A DNA stretch of 64,000 bases, from contig NC_080419.1 of NCBI RefSeq assembly GCF_029873635.1, forward strand, positions 74,388,597 to 74,452,596, given 5' to 3'. This document shows, piece by piece, positions 35,601-46,985 of this stretch. This DNA comes from Malania oleifera (Eukaryota; Streptophyta; Magnoliopsida; Santalales; Ximeniaceae). Each line of letters opens with the position of its first letter. Positions within the stretch are counted from its first letter, which is position 1. Under the pieces are notes generated by a model. It saw nothing but the letters and a program-made list of their open reading frames with translations. It made no database searches and was not told the origin of the DNA. Position numbers and translations under genes: made by a program.

Positions 35601-36344
35601 GGATATGGACACATGCAAAATAGTATAATCAGTCTTCCAAGGAAACATGAGTAGGGTGTAACCATGTTAGACTATCTCCATGATATTTGAGTTCAAATTA
35701 TAATCCAAAATCAACTAGATAGAATCTTTGTAAATTTTTAAATTGCAAAATAGTGTAACCAATGTTCCATGGAAGCATGAGTAGATATGGAAAGCATGAT
35801 TTGAAGAAATGCCTAGTTAATTCATGAAGTTTAGATTTCCTGCAAAATAAATTACCCACAAGCAAGATATTTAATCCAAATTTGAATCACAAAGTCATTT
35901 ATGTTTGATATTCATGTTTCCAAATCAAATAGGATGGCTCACAGCAGATTGTGCTGAGTTATTTAGGCACCTATAACTGCTTCAAAACATCCATTTTAAC
36001 CTCAATGGAATCAAATGAGATGCCTTTTGAAAGAAGCGAGATGAATCATCCAACATATAGGGTTAATACATTTTCTGTAAATTTTAAGCAACTTAAACTT
36101 TTAAGTGTCATAGACCCATTGTGGTCTGCACCTTCCCCGAACCCCGCATATGCAGGAGCTACCTCCTTTGAGGTATATTTCTTTCTATGTTCCCGTAGAT
36201 TCCCCAATCAAATATTGCATATATTAAAAAAAATTTGAAAGGATGAGTAGAAGTTAAACGAATATTAAACTTCATCATTTATGTGAACAACATTGCAGAT
36301 TACTATCTATAATGCACCGAATGACTAAATCTTTTTTTATAGAT
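35601..36344. other. CACTA interior with a SINE-like scrap
   Basis: Mostly non-coding. On the minus strand about 36,100-36,172 reads GCTCCTGCATATGCGGGG, TTCGGGGAAGG, then ACCACAATGGGTCTATGACA. This resembles a widespread plant short interspersed repeat of the Au-SINE type, from memory only. Two pieces with GCAAAATAGT and CATGAGTAG (about 35,617 and 35,745) look like a diverged duplication. Confidence 0.3.
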
Positions 36345-38205
36345 TGAAAAATTAAGGTGCAATCCCAAGAGGGGGGTGAAATAGGTTTATAAAATTTTTC
36401 TTTTAATTCCTTTTATAAATTCCCAACTTATTTTATATTTAGCAATCACACAAGGATGATTTGATATTCAATGCTTGTATAGGCCAATCACAAATCACAC
36501 TCAATTAATGAATTGATTCAATATCAACACCAAGTAATGATTCTTAATGAAAATCAACCAATTGATTTACCAAACACAAGTTAATGTATGAACTGCAACC
36601 CTATCAACGTTATCTAATACTGCCTACGTCCCCACCTCAGTTCGCAAGTTCAAGGATTACCACTATTGCTCACTTAACGGGTGGAGCGGCACCGGTTACA
36701 ATCAGGCCAAATTACACCAGGGCTGACCTCAACCTTTACAAGCTCTACTTACAGGGCGAGGAATGCCCTACCAATCCTTACGGGCTAGATCAACACCCCC
36801 TCAGGCTATGCCTAGAATACAATAGAGAGTATCAAATGTTTTTGTACAATTCTAATGCTTCTAAACACAAGCAGATTTGTACTAATACGCACATGCAATA
36901 ATTAATGCACTTCCAAATGATAGATCTATAAGCTCAGTGAAGATGTGTGAACCTACTCTTAAAATATTGTCAATATGCAATCAAAGTGTGAGAGTGTGCT
37001 ACAACAATATCTCTAAAACAATATATATCAATACATCAATCACAAATAAAGTTTCAAAAATTTTCAAGAGAAAGATCAAATATCTCAAAATGATTTTCAA
37101 AAACTTTAAGCACAAGAGATATTTTATAAACCAAGCTTATCAAAAACATTTGCTTCACAACACAAGACAAGCTTAAGAGTCTTGCAATCAAAATGCAAAG
37201 ACTCACAAGTTAGCAAGATTTTCCCCACATAATAAATTTATGAACTAAATCTATGGGAAAATTTTTGGCTTAACTCTCTTCTAGAAAATCAACAATCAAT
37301 ACAACAATGAGAGTTTAAGTAGTGTAGGATGATTTAAAATACTCTCACTCAAATAGGTTTTGCAAAAAAATGATCAAAGGAAGAGTATAGGGATTCTGTA
37401 TGAAGAAAGGGCTCTCAAAAAATTCAAAGAAAATTTTTTTAATCAAACTCCCTAATCTTAGCTTAATATTTGCAAATGAACCTATATATATAGCCACTCA
37501 TAAAATTTTGACCGTTGGGACACAAGGGTAATATTTAAAATTTTTTAAAACATGTTTAACAAAAATAATCCTTATTTATCCTTAATTATCCGCAGTAAAA
37601 ATTAGCCAACTCAAGAGTTTCGGGTGCTTGATCCTTGGGTTCAGTCGCCCGAATAGACACATGAAGAAAAGTAAACTTCATGCATTCAGGTGCCCAAAAA
37701 ATGGTTTGGGTGGCTGATTCTAAGGAGATTTTCAACCTACTCGAGGTTCGGTCACCCAAGGCTAAGTTCGATCTGTCGAACTTCAACTTTCGATCGCCTG
37801 AGGTCAAAATGACTGTGAATTTCGGGGGCCCGAGTTTTTGGAAAAGTCAGTAATAAAATTTTGGTCAACTGAGAACGTTGAGTTCATTTCAGTTCTATCA
37901 CCCGAAGTCAGGTCAACACTTTTGACTTTTCACACGTTTAGTCGACCGATGAATTTTCAACGCACATATTCGGTCACCCAAAGCCCTTTCATTACTTAAG
38001 ATTTGGTCATGTTTTAGATCATAAGTTACGTGCAGGGACCTAGGATCTATCTAAGTTCAAGGCTCTTTAATTTATCATAAAAAACCTAGCGTTGGTAGAC
38101 CAAAATGAGCCCTAAAGTCTGTCTACAGTCACTCAAAGTACATAGATGAGATACTGTGATTTGTCATAATCAAAACAGGGACCTGACCAAAAAGTCAAAA
38201 AATAT
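36345..38205 (-). mobile_element. SIRE-like LTR, probably solo, no TSD seen
   Basis: The plus strand starts TGAAAAATTAAGGTGCAATCCCAAGAGGGGGG. Its outer end is near TCAAAATCA-like ACCTGACCAAAAAGTCAAA (about 38,180-38,205). 36,690-36,800 is the reverse complement of the CTGAGGGGG...GGTTGAGGT...CCCTG block of element G's LTRs. It carries TTCGGTCACCCGAA-type motifs (37,620-37,990) and a TATATATA at 37,484-37,492. No internal region and no matching duplications (TAGAT on the left) were found. It interrupts the TNP2 pseudogene. Confidence 0.75.
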
Positions 38206-38207
38206 CA

Positions 38208-39384
38208 TTACCAAGTGCCATCGGTCCAAGAATAATCAAAGACATGTAAATGAACGATTCTTTCATACATCGCCATGGCGCAAATTATATGGTATCATCA
38301 TAACTGACCACATGCTATATAGGTTGTTCATGGTACTAGAATAATTGAAACCATTTGAAGCAAGGCCAAGTATCATGTTGAGAGGATCACTGGAAAACCA
38401 AGGATGCATTTTGTCAAACTTGGCCCAAGCTTGCGAGTCAGCTGGATGGATAAGGGTTTTTTTCCTTTTAAAGGCATTTCTTTTTATGTCATCTCATATC
38501 TACAACAGTTTTTCTGGACATATACAATCTTTGAAGCCTCGATATCAATGGAAAATATCGCAAAATGTTTTGGGGAATTTTTTTACTCTTATTGTGATTA
38601 GTTTTATATCTTGGGTCACCACATTCTGGACACCCTTTGGCATTTTCAAATTCACCACAAAAAAAGTGTTCAATCATACCTACATGCATGTATTGGAGTG
38701 TAACCGAGACCCAAATCTCGCATCTATGTCTTCGCCTCATAAAAATACGTTGGAAGTGTTTCACCATCAAGCAATTTCGCCTTAATTAGCTTCAAATTCA
38801 TGCTAAATGCACTCTGAGTTTGATAATGCATTTTCTTTAAATGAAGCAACTTTATTAAGAACTCCAATTTTGAGAACTTTTTACAGTTTGGATAAAATGG
38901 TACCCATGCATCCCTTACAAGATTAGCAAATGATTTTTCGAGTTTATTTAACTAACTAGGATTGCAATGTATGCTACCTAAAAAACTAGATTCAACACCA
39001 GTATGCAACACATTGCCATACTCCGTGTCCACTGTGCCCTCCCTTTGCAAGTCTCCTAATATTTTGACTAACCCATCCGAACGTGTATCACCGCCTCCTA
39101 TATTGGCCCCCTCATCTTCATCTTCATCATCATCGCTTAGAATTTGGTAATCTTCACCTTGAAGCACCCATCTTGTGTAGCTATTGTCCATTCCATATTC
39201 TAATAAATGCTTTCCATCTAATCAATGTGTCGAAATGTTATGTTTTGGCATTTCTTGTAAGGACACCTTATTCTACTGGTTTGTCAGCATAAGGATGTGT
39301 GAACTTTATGAAATCATGTACCCCTTTGACATATTCTCTCAGAAACCTACCCCGAGCCTTCATCCAACTTTTATCCATGTTCAT
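38208..39384 (-). pseudogene. CACTA TNP2 transposase (decayed N-terminal part)
   Basis: This is the transposase of En/Spm-type elements, which binds and cuts the element ends. On the minus strand it starts MNMDKSWMKARGRFLREYV, then GVHDFIKF and a broken CP-K-C zinc-like stretch: the transposase-associated domain. Next come YTRWVLQGEDY and an acidic stretch (39,090-39,150). About 38,345-38,470 reads LIHPADSQAWAKFDKMHPWF, then LASNGFNYSSTMNNLYSMWS and MIPYNL, which corresponds to the LASDGFNPF...YNLPPW segment of TNP2. It has at least ten stops and the catalytic region is missing, replaced by the LTR at 36,345. Confidence 0.85.
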
Positions 39385-41040
39385 TAATTAGCATATAACA
39401 TGTTCAAGTAAATGATTTTGATTATATTTCGTAATGTTTATGAAGCATGCATCCTGAATCCTAAAATCAACCACGTTTATTTCTAAAAGGTATGAATCTT
39501 ATATCCCATTTTAGGAATGATGCATTTACATTGCAATCAATCACTCAAATTCCTTGATCATACTCATTCTAAATTTTAGCAGCATCTTTCCATGGTTCTC
39601 GAAGTACACGAGATGAGGGAAGTGAACATGTTGCTAGTTTTTCATCACTAACAAATTGTCACAACAATTTGTAATGAGAATGAATAAAGCGTGACCGTTG
39701 ACAACAATGTAAATATAAATTTCTAAACTGTCCATAGATTAGACAATTCAAGAATGGTTGAAATATAAGCATCACTAATCATAAATGAAACAAATAATTA
39801 ACATGTTCCATTGATTATTAATCTAAACAATACGACTAATAATAAATTGAGTATTAATTGATTTGTCTCATATTTATGACAAGATATAAATGTATAGTAA
39901 CGATTCTTGAACTAGTCTAAGTTTCAATCAACACATGCATATAATGAATGAAAGCATAAATAAAATATGATTTTTTTATTGTTTAAATGTATTTTATTAT
40001 TTGTTGGTTGTACATATATTAATATATGCAATTCTAGATTATATATGTATGAGGTGACTCCACGTGCATTGCATATGACTCACTCTAGTCAAATTAAAAG
40101 ATTTTTAATTTATACTTCCAAACACTAATTTAAACAGTTTAAAATGGAATTAACCAAAATTGAGTTAAAAGACAAACCAAATTCCAATACAAGCCCACTA
40201 AGCATGCAAGGCCTAAGCAAGCTTAGAATGCAAGTGCAACTTTATTGCATAATTGGTTTTGCATAATTATCAGATAGAATACAAAATGCAAGGGTATCCC
40301 CAGTTTTTTCTTGTTGTTTATTTAAATTTTTTGCTATTTTATCTTGAAATTTTTACTATTCTGCTCTTCTTCTTTCATTCATCTTTTTCTTCTCCTTTTG
40401 CTGGCCTACTTTGTTTTGTAGTCAAAGTTGTGACCTTCTTTGAGCTAGGTGGAACAATAATAAAATTTACAGTTTTTAGATTGTGGATTGGTTGTTGTAA
40501 GCGCAAGGAGAGATTTTTTTGTTCTTTAATTTCTCTACTGCTTTCTCTGATTATTAAACTTTTCATTATCTTTGCCGACGTTGTTCATATAAACATGACA
40601 TATACACATGTTGAAACTTCTGTGGTAGTTTGATTTTCATGTATACTCTACTAAGTATATATTGCTATTTGCTTTTATTTGCCATATTATATGTTTGTAA
40701 GTTGCTTTTATTCTTTTCAATGTCATTCAAAATTATTTTTTTTTTCAGTAATGTCTCAATACTACATTGTGTCATATTGCTTAATATGCTATTATAGGCT
40801 TAAAAAAAATTCATAAGATTAGAGAAAATAAAAGTGATAGTAAAAGCTCAAGCTTGTGCATGCTTTTAAGTGCTAATATAGGTCTTAAAACTCATGGTAT
40901 GTGTCATATAAATCGTGGATATATGTTTTTAAACTGCTAATATATACTAAAATGTGCTAGATCAAACAAAAATTAATCCAAAACAAAACTCAAAACAACA
41001 TATTTCATCAAACACTTCCAACTCTAAACTAAAATAAAGA
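39385..41040. other. AT-rich CACTA interior upstream of TNP2
   Basis: No gene was seen. On the transposase strand this is the leader or promoter side. A hydrophobic open frame on the plus strand (40,253-40,633) is a chance reading of T-rich DNA. Confidence 0.4.
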
Positions 41041-41290
41041 GTTCGGCCAAACGACTCAAACCTGCAATTCTAGCAACAAGATATGGCACACAGTGGCAAG
41101 TTGTCCCGACTGTGGCTACCGTAGGCAACAAACAACTGGTCACTTGTCCTCGTTTAGTGGCGGTGGTGGCTTACCGGTAAATCGCATGTGGTGGCTCTTC
41201 GGCGGAGGGGATGCAGGATGGGAGCACAAGAGAGAGCTGGGACTTGGGATGCGCGGGATTATGCCGAGGGGAGTAGAGGGGATATTTAGG
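41041..41290. other. GC-rich block next to the CACTA right end
   Basis: This is distinctly more GC-rich than its surroundings. The minus strand is C/T-rich (CCCTCTACTCCCCTCGG), like the C-rich block beside the left motif array at 22,562. It may be the 5' exon or leader of the transposase transcript. No recognised protein. Confidence 0.4.
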
Positions 41291-41576
41291 GAAGTTTTTT
41301 TTTACAGTTCTAAAAATCGTCACTAATAATAGACTATTACTAATATTTTCATGCGATAGTTAGAGTGGGAAAACCTATTTTTAGTGACGAAACTATTAGT
41401 GATGAATAGAAAATCATCACTAACAATGCATTATTAGTGATGAAACTTGTATCCGTCACCAATGGCTTAACTATTAGTGACGAATTTGATTTTCGTCACT
41501 AATAAGGCATTATTAGTGACGATTTTCATTTCATCACTAATATTTTTGTTACTTAAAAGACCATTTTTTTGTAGTA
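41291..41576. repeat. CACTA right subterminal repeats and terminus
   Basis: ATCGTCACTAATAATAGAC, TTTTAGTGACGAAACTATTAG, ATCATCACTAAC, ATTAGTGACGAATTTGA and CGTCACTAATAAGGC occur in both orientations. It ends CCATTTTTTTGTAGTA. The reverse complement matches the left terminus at 17,862 with one changed final base. Confidence 0.8.
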
Positions 41577-42302
41577 TAATGTGAACTTAAAACAAATCAA
41601 AACGATATGCTCCGCCTTTATTAATAGTATATAAATGAAAGTAGTAGGAATCTAAAATTGAGCTCATGAATATGTTAATTAACATAAAGTATATATGCAT
41701 GCTGCTTGGCTGCCCTCTCATGACTTATGAGTTTCCCTACGTGTGCAAGAATCAAGTTTTACCAAACTGTTAATTTTAACTCAGTTCATATGACTTTTCT
41801 AATTAATCAAATATTCCAGTGGGTTGTACTTAGATTTGAGCACTCAAAATCCAAGGAAAATATTATAATGCAAAAAGGAGCTTAACTCTACTGACTACTC
41901 TGGGATTTATGTACAGAAATATCGAGGAAGATGCAGTCATATATTGACCATTGTCTGGGAAAGGAGGTACAAAACCCTTGAAATGTGAGACTAAAGCATG
42001 CATAAAGGTTTTTGCCCTTCAGGCCGCGGCCGGCTGTACTGTTGCAAATTAGCTTTACAATTACGTGCATGCAGCTTTGTGTTTCGTATTCTCTTCCTTC
42101 CACCTCTTTTCATTCTGAAGACTCTCCCGAAAATGAGACAATCACTATCATCCAGGCGTTGGACTTTGTACAATGGTCCCCTTTCCAGCATGAGTTCCCT
42201 GTGATGTCTCTACCTATTTGTCCTCACGCACTGATCACGACCATACGGCATGATTACATACCACTAAGGACGACCATTGGAATGTGATGCAGGGCTCTCT
42301 CT

Positions 42303-42354
<52 letters not shown>

Positions 42355-43037
42355 ACATACATTGCGTGGAAAGGAGGTAATGCTCGAACTCACCATGGTT
42401 TAAGTAAGAATGCTGCTGGAGCTGGGAGAGCTTCCAGTTTGCAAATATATGTAATAGCCATGCAATTTCTGTCCTATAATTAGTAACAGAAAAAAGTTAT
42501 TTAACGTTTTAAATATGAATAGTAACGTTCAAGTGGACATCAAGGTTGTAACTAGAAGTACAAGGGAAGGATGTGCTTTAACACGAAGTAGGCGAGGACA
42601 AAGTAATGTAGGCCTAGAGCCCACAACTTCAAATGCATGCGCTCCATCTCTTAGGGCTGGTTTGGTTGGCATGAATAACAATTATATTCCTCACCTATTT
42701 CCAATGGAATAAAAATTGTCATGTCTAATTGGCTCATTTTTGTGATGAAATACCACCTTCCTTGTGGGAGCACTATTCTTCCCAAACTGGGAATAAACAC
42801 TCCCAAAAGCAGACCTAGGAGTACTTATTCCTGCTTAGTTCATAATATATTTAAATTTGTTTCCAATAATACTCCCATGAATTTCAAAAATTAGTGGTTG
42901 AAATTCCCTCCCAACCCGATAAACTCCCAACTTCCTAATCTCTACAAAATCCTTATGGTTGGTGCTAATTGCACATGACCCCTTTCAAGAAATTTCGATA
43001 ATCTTGTAGAAATTGATCTATCATGAAAATATGTGTT
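41577..43037. other. Intergenic DNA between CACTA and element D
   Basis: No gene was recognised. It holds a CT microsatellite (42,295-42,351) and, from 42,653, TTAGGGCTGGTTTGGTTGGC. This resembles one end of a PIF/Harbinger- or hAT-type miniature element; no matching other end was found. Confidence 0.5.
42295..42351. repeat. (CT)n microsatellite
   Basis: About 27 CT units with two CC interruptions. Unlike the other CT tracts it is not inside a recognised LTR. Confidence 0.95.
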
Positions 43038-43042
43038 CATTT

Positions 43043-43368
43043 TGATGGGAGGAGAGGAACACTCAGTCATTGGTTGTAACTGAAACTCAGTGAGAATCAA
43101 TTGTAATAACAATGTATTTATATCTGACAAAAAAAATACAGGGAACTTCAAAAACAATTCTCTCTCTTGCTCACTGGTTATTCACTCTCTTAACACCATA
43201 TACTACATTGCACACACACACATTTATTTATAGCAAATTGTAAACCAAAATAATTAGAGATTGCGGCTGGTAGGTGAGGTTGGTGACCGCTGATCAACAG
43301 AAGCGGCTAATCAGTAGCCATCGTCAATTTTGCTGCCACCATCTACCGTCAAGTTTACTCTTTCAACA
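43043..43368 (-). repeat. 3' LTR of element D
   Basis: The minus strand runs from TGTTGAAAGAGTAAACTTGACGG to CTCCTCCCATCA, 326 bp. It pairs with 46,986-47,320. Confidence 0.9.
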
Positions 43369-43380
43369 TCCCCCCTTAAA
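43369..43380 (-). promoter_or_regulatory. Polypurine tract of element D
   Basis: The minus strand reads TTTAAGGGGGGA immediately before the 3' LTR. The same tract precedes the LTR of element E at 61,578. Confidence 0.8.
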
Positions 43381-43676
43381 CTTGACTCTCCTAACTTTGT
43401 CATTTCAAGCATTATTTTCAGCCTCACAAAAATATCATGCCAAAGTGGTTTCGTAAAAATGTCAGCAATCTGATCATATGTTCTGCAAGATATCAACTCC
43501 ACTTCTTTCTTCTTGTAGCCCTTGGCGATAAATCTTGCTTTGTATCTCTGGACTTCTCCTTGAGCGTTCTTCTTGGTCTTGTAGACCCATTTTATACCAA
43601 TAGTTTTGCAGCCCTTCGAGAGATTTGTCAACTCCCAAGTCTTGTTCTTCTCGATGCATTGAATCTTCTCATCCAT
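43381..43676 (-). pseudogene. Element D RT start fused to RNase H end
   Basis: One open frame on the minus strand (121 codons, extending a little into the LTR) reads CIEKNKTWELTNLSKGCK, TIGIKWVYKTKKNAQGEV, RYKARFIAKGYK, the first RT block. It then passes directly to KEVELISCRTYDQIADIFTK, which is the end of the RNase H region, then LEMTKLGESSLRG. The rest of RT, including the YVDD box, and the RNase H core are missing without loss of frame. The junction lies at an AAGAAG-rich spot near 43,520. Confidence 0.85.
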
Positions 43677-43689
43677 CGTTTTCTCTATT

Positions 43690-44700
43690 TTTTTTCTTCG
43701 TTAGCCTTCTCAAAGCTAATCGGGTCGCTAGTCAGCAACAGACAGTGTAGAGCAACATACTTTTCCATTGGTTTTGTAGTTTTATACAAATCAACTAGAT
43801 TTCAAGCTCCTCTAGGTCTCATGTCTAAGATTTCACACTCTATTGGTGATGGAACTTCATTCTTCTATGGTGAACCAAGTGGAGGTGTCTGCAGCTCAAG
43901 AACTTGTGACTCGATAGCCACTTCTCTTTTCTATGTAGGTTCTTCTCTTTCAAGTGTCAATTCCGCATCTTTGGAACATTCACCGTGGTCCCATTTCCAG
44001 GATTCATTTTCTTCAAAAATGACATTCCGACTGTGAGTGACTTTCTTATTTATGGGATTGTAGAGTCGATATCCCATGGTGTTATCGTCGTATCCAACCA
44101 AGATACACTTCTCTCTTTTATTATCCAACTTTGTCCTTCTAGCTTCTAGGATCTTGGCGTAGGCTATGGAACCAAACACCCTAAGATGACTCACACTGGG
44201 CTTGTGAGTTCTCCAGGCTTCATGTGGTGTCATTGTATCAAGACTCTTCGTAGGACACTAGTTGAGTAGATAGACTGCACATGACACTACTTCTGCCCAA
44301 AAACTCTTGGGCACATTCTTATCCTTTAACATGCTCCTGGCCATTAAGGATTGTGGAGTTCTTCCTCTTAGCTACACCGTTCAACTAGGGAGTGTAGGTC
44401 GATGTGAATTGTTTTTTGAATCCCTTGCTGCCTAAGGAATTCTAGGAAAGCTTCGTTTTTGTACTCTCCTCCTTAGTCTGATCGAAGTGACTTGATGCGA
44501 TAGCCACACTGTTTCTCCACTAGAGCTTTGAACTCTTTGAACTTGTCAAACACTTTTGACTTTCTTTTTAGGAAGTAGACCCAAGTCTTCCTGCTGTAAT
44601 CGTCGATGAAGGTGAGGAAGTATCGATTCTGTCCACTTGAAAATGGCCTTAATGGACCACACACGTCTATATGTACTAGCTGGAGCAACATGGTAAATCT
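43690..44700 (-). pseudogene. Element D integrase (decayed)
   Basis: On the minus strand 44,691-44,473 reads LVHIDVCGPLRPFSSGQ, FLTFIDDYSRKTWVYFLKRK and CGYRIKSLRSD, so the first two catalytic Asp are present. 44,233-43,931 reads TPHEAWRTHKPSVSHLRVFG and GYDDNTMGYRLYNPINKKV, the C-terminal part. Stops and frameshifts fall in between, around the third catalytic residue (44,270-44,470). Confidence 0.85.
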
Positions 44701-44979
44701 CCAGTCAGCTTGCTTTTCAAAATTGTTTCTATGTTACTTGCTCAAAACACAGTTTTCACATATCATATTTGGGTGGTGGATGTTGGGTAACCCTTTCACC
44801 ATCTTCTTACTTCCAAACTGCTTTGAACTTTCAAAATTTAGATGTCCACACCTTAGATGCCATGGCCAATCTTTGTATTTGATGATAGCGCTTAAACACC
44901 TTGGCGTATCATTTTGAATGGCAAGTTAAAACATTTCATTCTTTGCCATTTGTTCTCGAGTGACAAGTTTTCCTAAAGC

Positions 44980-45290
44980 GTCTATTATCACCATTTGCTT
45001 ATCACTAAGGCTAATTCGGTAGCCTTCTCGACAAGCTGTCTGAGACTTAAGATGTTAGTCTTCATATCTGACATGTAATAGATGTTGGAGATGTAAGCAT
45101 GATCTCTGGACTTCTGTTTGATCAAAACATCTCCTCTCCCTCGTACTAGGATTTTAGAATTATCGCCAAAAGAGATCTCCCCTTGAACATTCACATCAAG
45201 TTCAAAGAATAGGTTCTTTCTGCCAGCCATATGGTTGCTAGCTCCAGAATCAAGGTACCAAACACTTTAGTCCTGCAGAGTTGAATTGTG
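44980..45290 (-). pseudogene. Element D protease (decayed)
   Basis: On the minus strand it reads SVWYLDSGASNHMAGRK near 45,230-45,280 (Asp-Ser-Gly intact), then VQGEISFGDNSKILVRGRGD and NILSLRQLVEKATELAL. The protein stops at 44,988. The next domain (GAG-pre-integrase, about 44,750-44,980) is only faintly readable. Confidence 0.8.
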
Positions 45291-45379
45291 TGCCATTAGC
45301 ATCAATGACTCTCCATCTGCATGTTCAGTTTCTGCAAGATTAGCTTCTTCGCTAACCATTTCTTGTTGTCGTCCCAAAC

Positions 45380-46332
45380 ACTCATTGCTATAGTGTTCAT
45401 ACTTATGATAGTTGTAGGATTGAACGTTTCTTTTATCTACGTTTGGGCTGTTATTGTATCCTCTTCTTCTTCCTTGTCCTCTGCCTCGTGGGACATAGTT
45501 CTATTGATTGCGTTTTTCTTTAGTAGGACCTCTTCTGCCTCTGCCACCTTCATTGGATTCAAAATTTCTAGAATTTTTTTCATGAGATCCTCGGTCTTGT
45601 CCTCTTCCTTGCTATGACGTCCCCCATTTGTCGTATCTTTCTACAGTGAGAGACAACTTCGTTTGGAGGGCTTGCTCCAATGCTTTATCATCACTTCTTC
45701 TATTGACTTTCGGCTCATGGGCTTGGAGTGAGCCCACAAGTTCTTCTACGGACATGGTTTCCAAATCTTTTGTTTCTTCTAGGGTCATAGCTATATAATC
45801 ATATTTTGGATCTAGAGATCGCAAAATTTTCTCACAAATTCTCTCATCATTGAGTGTCTCTCCATTTTTTCTCAATTAACTTGATACTATCATAACTCGT
45901 GTATAGTAGTCAGCAATAGATTCAGTAGATTTCATTTTTAGAGATTCGAAATCACCTCACAATATTTGAAGACGAATATTTTTTACTTTTTCTGCACCTT
46001 TGTGTGTTCGTTGGAGAGAATCCCAAACTTCTTTCGATGTCTTGGCGGAGGCGATGATTTCAAACATGGCCTCGATCATCAAGATCTTGGTAGATTATGG
46101 ACTTCGCCTTGTAATCCTTCTTTTGATCAGCTCGTAAAGCCGTTCTTTGAGCATCAGACATAGCTGCTTCTACTTCTTTTGATGGGCTTTCTCTGTACCC
46201 ATATTCAACGATGTCCATGACATCCTGAGTACCTAGAAGGGCTCTCATTTGAATAGACCAGTTGTCATAATTCTCCCAGGTCAATTTTGGAATGACCGCT
46301 TGTGTAGTACCATTAACCATTGAGTTTAACAT
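45380..46332 (-). pseudogene. Element D gag (decayed)
   Basis: On the minus strand it starts MLNSMVNGTTQAVIPKLTWE at 46,332, then NYDNWSIQMRALLGTQDVMD. It continues in another frame with FEIIASAKTSKEVWDSLQ, then from 45,875 MRKNGETLNDERICEKILRS and EETKDLETMSVEELVGSLQA: the UBN2-type gag core. A Gly/Arg-rich tail precedes a degenerate zinc knuckle (YHKYEHYSNEC, two Cys lost) near 45,390. Confidence 0.85.
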
Positions 46333-46972
46333 ATCAAAACAGAGAGATGGGGATAGATTTTGGCAAATCTGATGCCACTAATGTGTTTAGAAGGTCGAAA
46401 ACCTTAAGAACCGATTTTGGGTTGCAAAGAACTGGTCTAAAAAACACTGAACTGGCCAAAACTTCTGAGTTGGTTTTTAAAAAAAAAAAAAATTGTTTGA
46501 CTTAACGGATAATAACAGCGTTAGTTGTTACCGTTAAGGAAACATGGAGGATTCTATGCGTGCCACGTGTTGGCGGCTAGATGTGGGTCAGAAGGCAGGT
46601 CAAGTCGTGCTCACGGGGCTAGAGATGGGTTGTTGGACAAGGGTCGCTAAGTTGGGTCTCGGATTGGGTGACCAGGTCGAATCTCACTAGCCAGGCAAGG
46701 AAGACGCATGCGGGCACGTGAATCCAGTGATCGAAATCCTCATCGGCGCGTGTTGCGCGTGGGAAGAATGCCGACTTCACTAGAGGAACGTGTGAGTGCC
46801 TATGGAGTCTCCCAAAGTCCATTTGAGACGTGGTTTTCACCTTTGGAATTGTCTCTACATGAATTTCACAATGGTAGGCTCAATTTTAAATTTTGAACAA
46901 CTTCAAATCTAGGAAGAAAATTGAATTTATCCTCTGTTCGCCTCTATTTGGCGAATTTTAGCATACCTGGAC

Positions 46973-46985
46973 GCTCTGATACCAC
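46973..46985 (-). promoter_or_regulatory. Primer-binding site of element D
   Basis: The plus strand reads GCTCTGATACCAC, the complement of GTGGTATCAGAGC. It matches initiator tRNA-Met and directly borders the 5' LTR. Confidence 0.8.

Larger units (their letters stand above)
17862..41576. mobile_element. Composite CACTA (En/Spm-type) element with captured gene fragments
   Basis: The left end reads CACTACAAAAATAACTGGT. The right end, reverse complemented, reads TACTACAAAAAAATGGTCT, the same terminus with one changed base. Both ends carry subterminal TTAGTGACGG/CGTCACTAATA motifs, and a decayed TNP2 transposase lies near the right end. Subtracting the nested elements (20,755-21,645; 23,103-31,855; 33,512-35,595; about 36,345-38,205) leaves about 10 kb, a normal CACTA size. 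The 3-bp flanks (ATC and TAA) do not match, so joining both ends into one element is an inference; two partly deleted elements side by side are possible. Confidence 0.55.

Noticed and set aside
36584..37176. Two moderately long plus-strand open frames (105 and 79 codons)
   Set aside because: They lie inside a minus-strand SIRE-like LTR and are antisense readings of its conserved blocks.
40253..40633. 126-codon hydrophobic open frame
   Set aside because: It is Phe/Leu-rich only because the DNA is T-rich. There is no motif, and it lies in the CACTA interior.
41093..41326. 77-codon Gly/Arg-rich open frame
   Set aside because: It runs from GC-rich leader into the subterminal motifs and is antisense to TNP2. 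There is no family match.
42653..43037. Miniature inverted-repeat element starting TTAGGGCTGGTTTGGTTGG
   Set aside because: No matching inverted end was found before element D or after it at 47,326, so it is noted only as a possible single end.
43437..44036. 199-codon plus-strand open frame
   Set aside because: It is antisense to element D integrase and RT, which give clear copia motifs on the minus strand.
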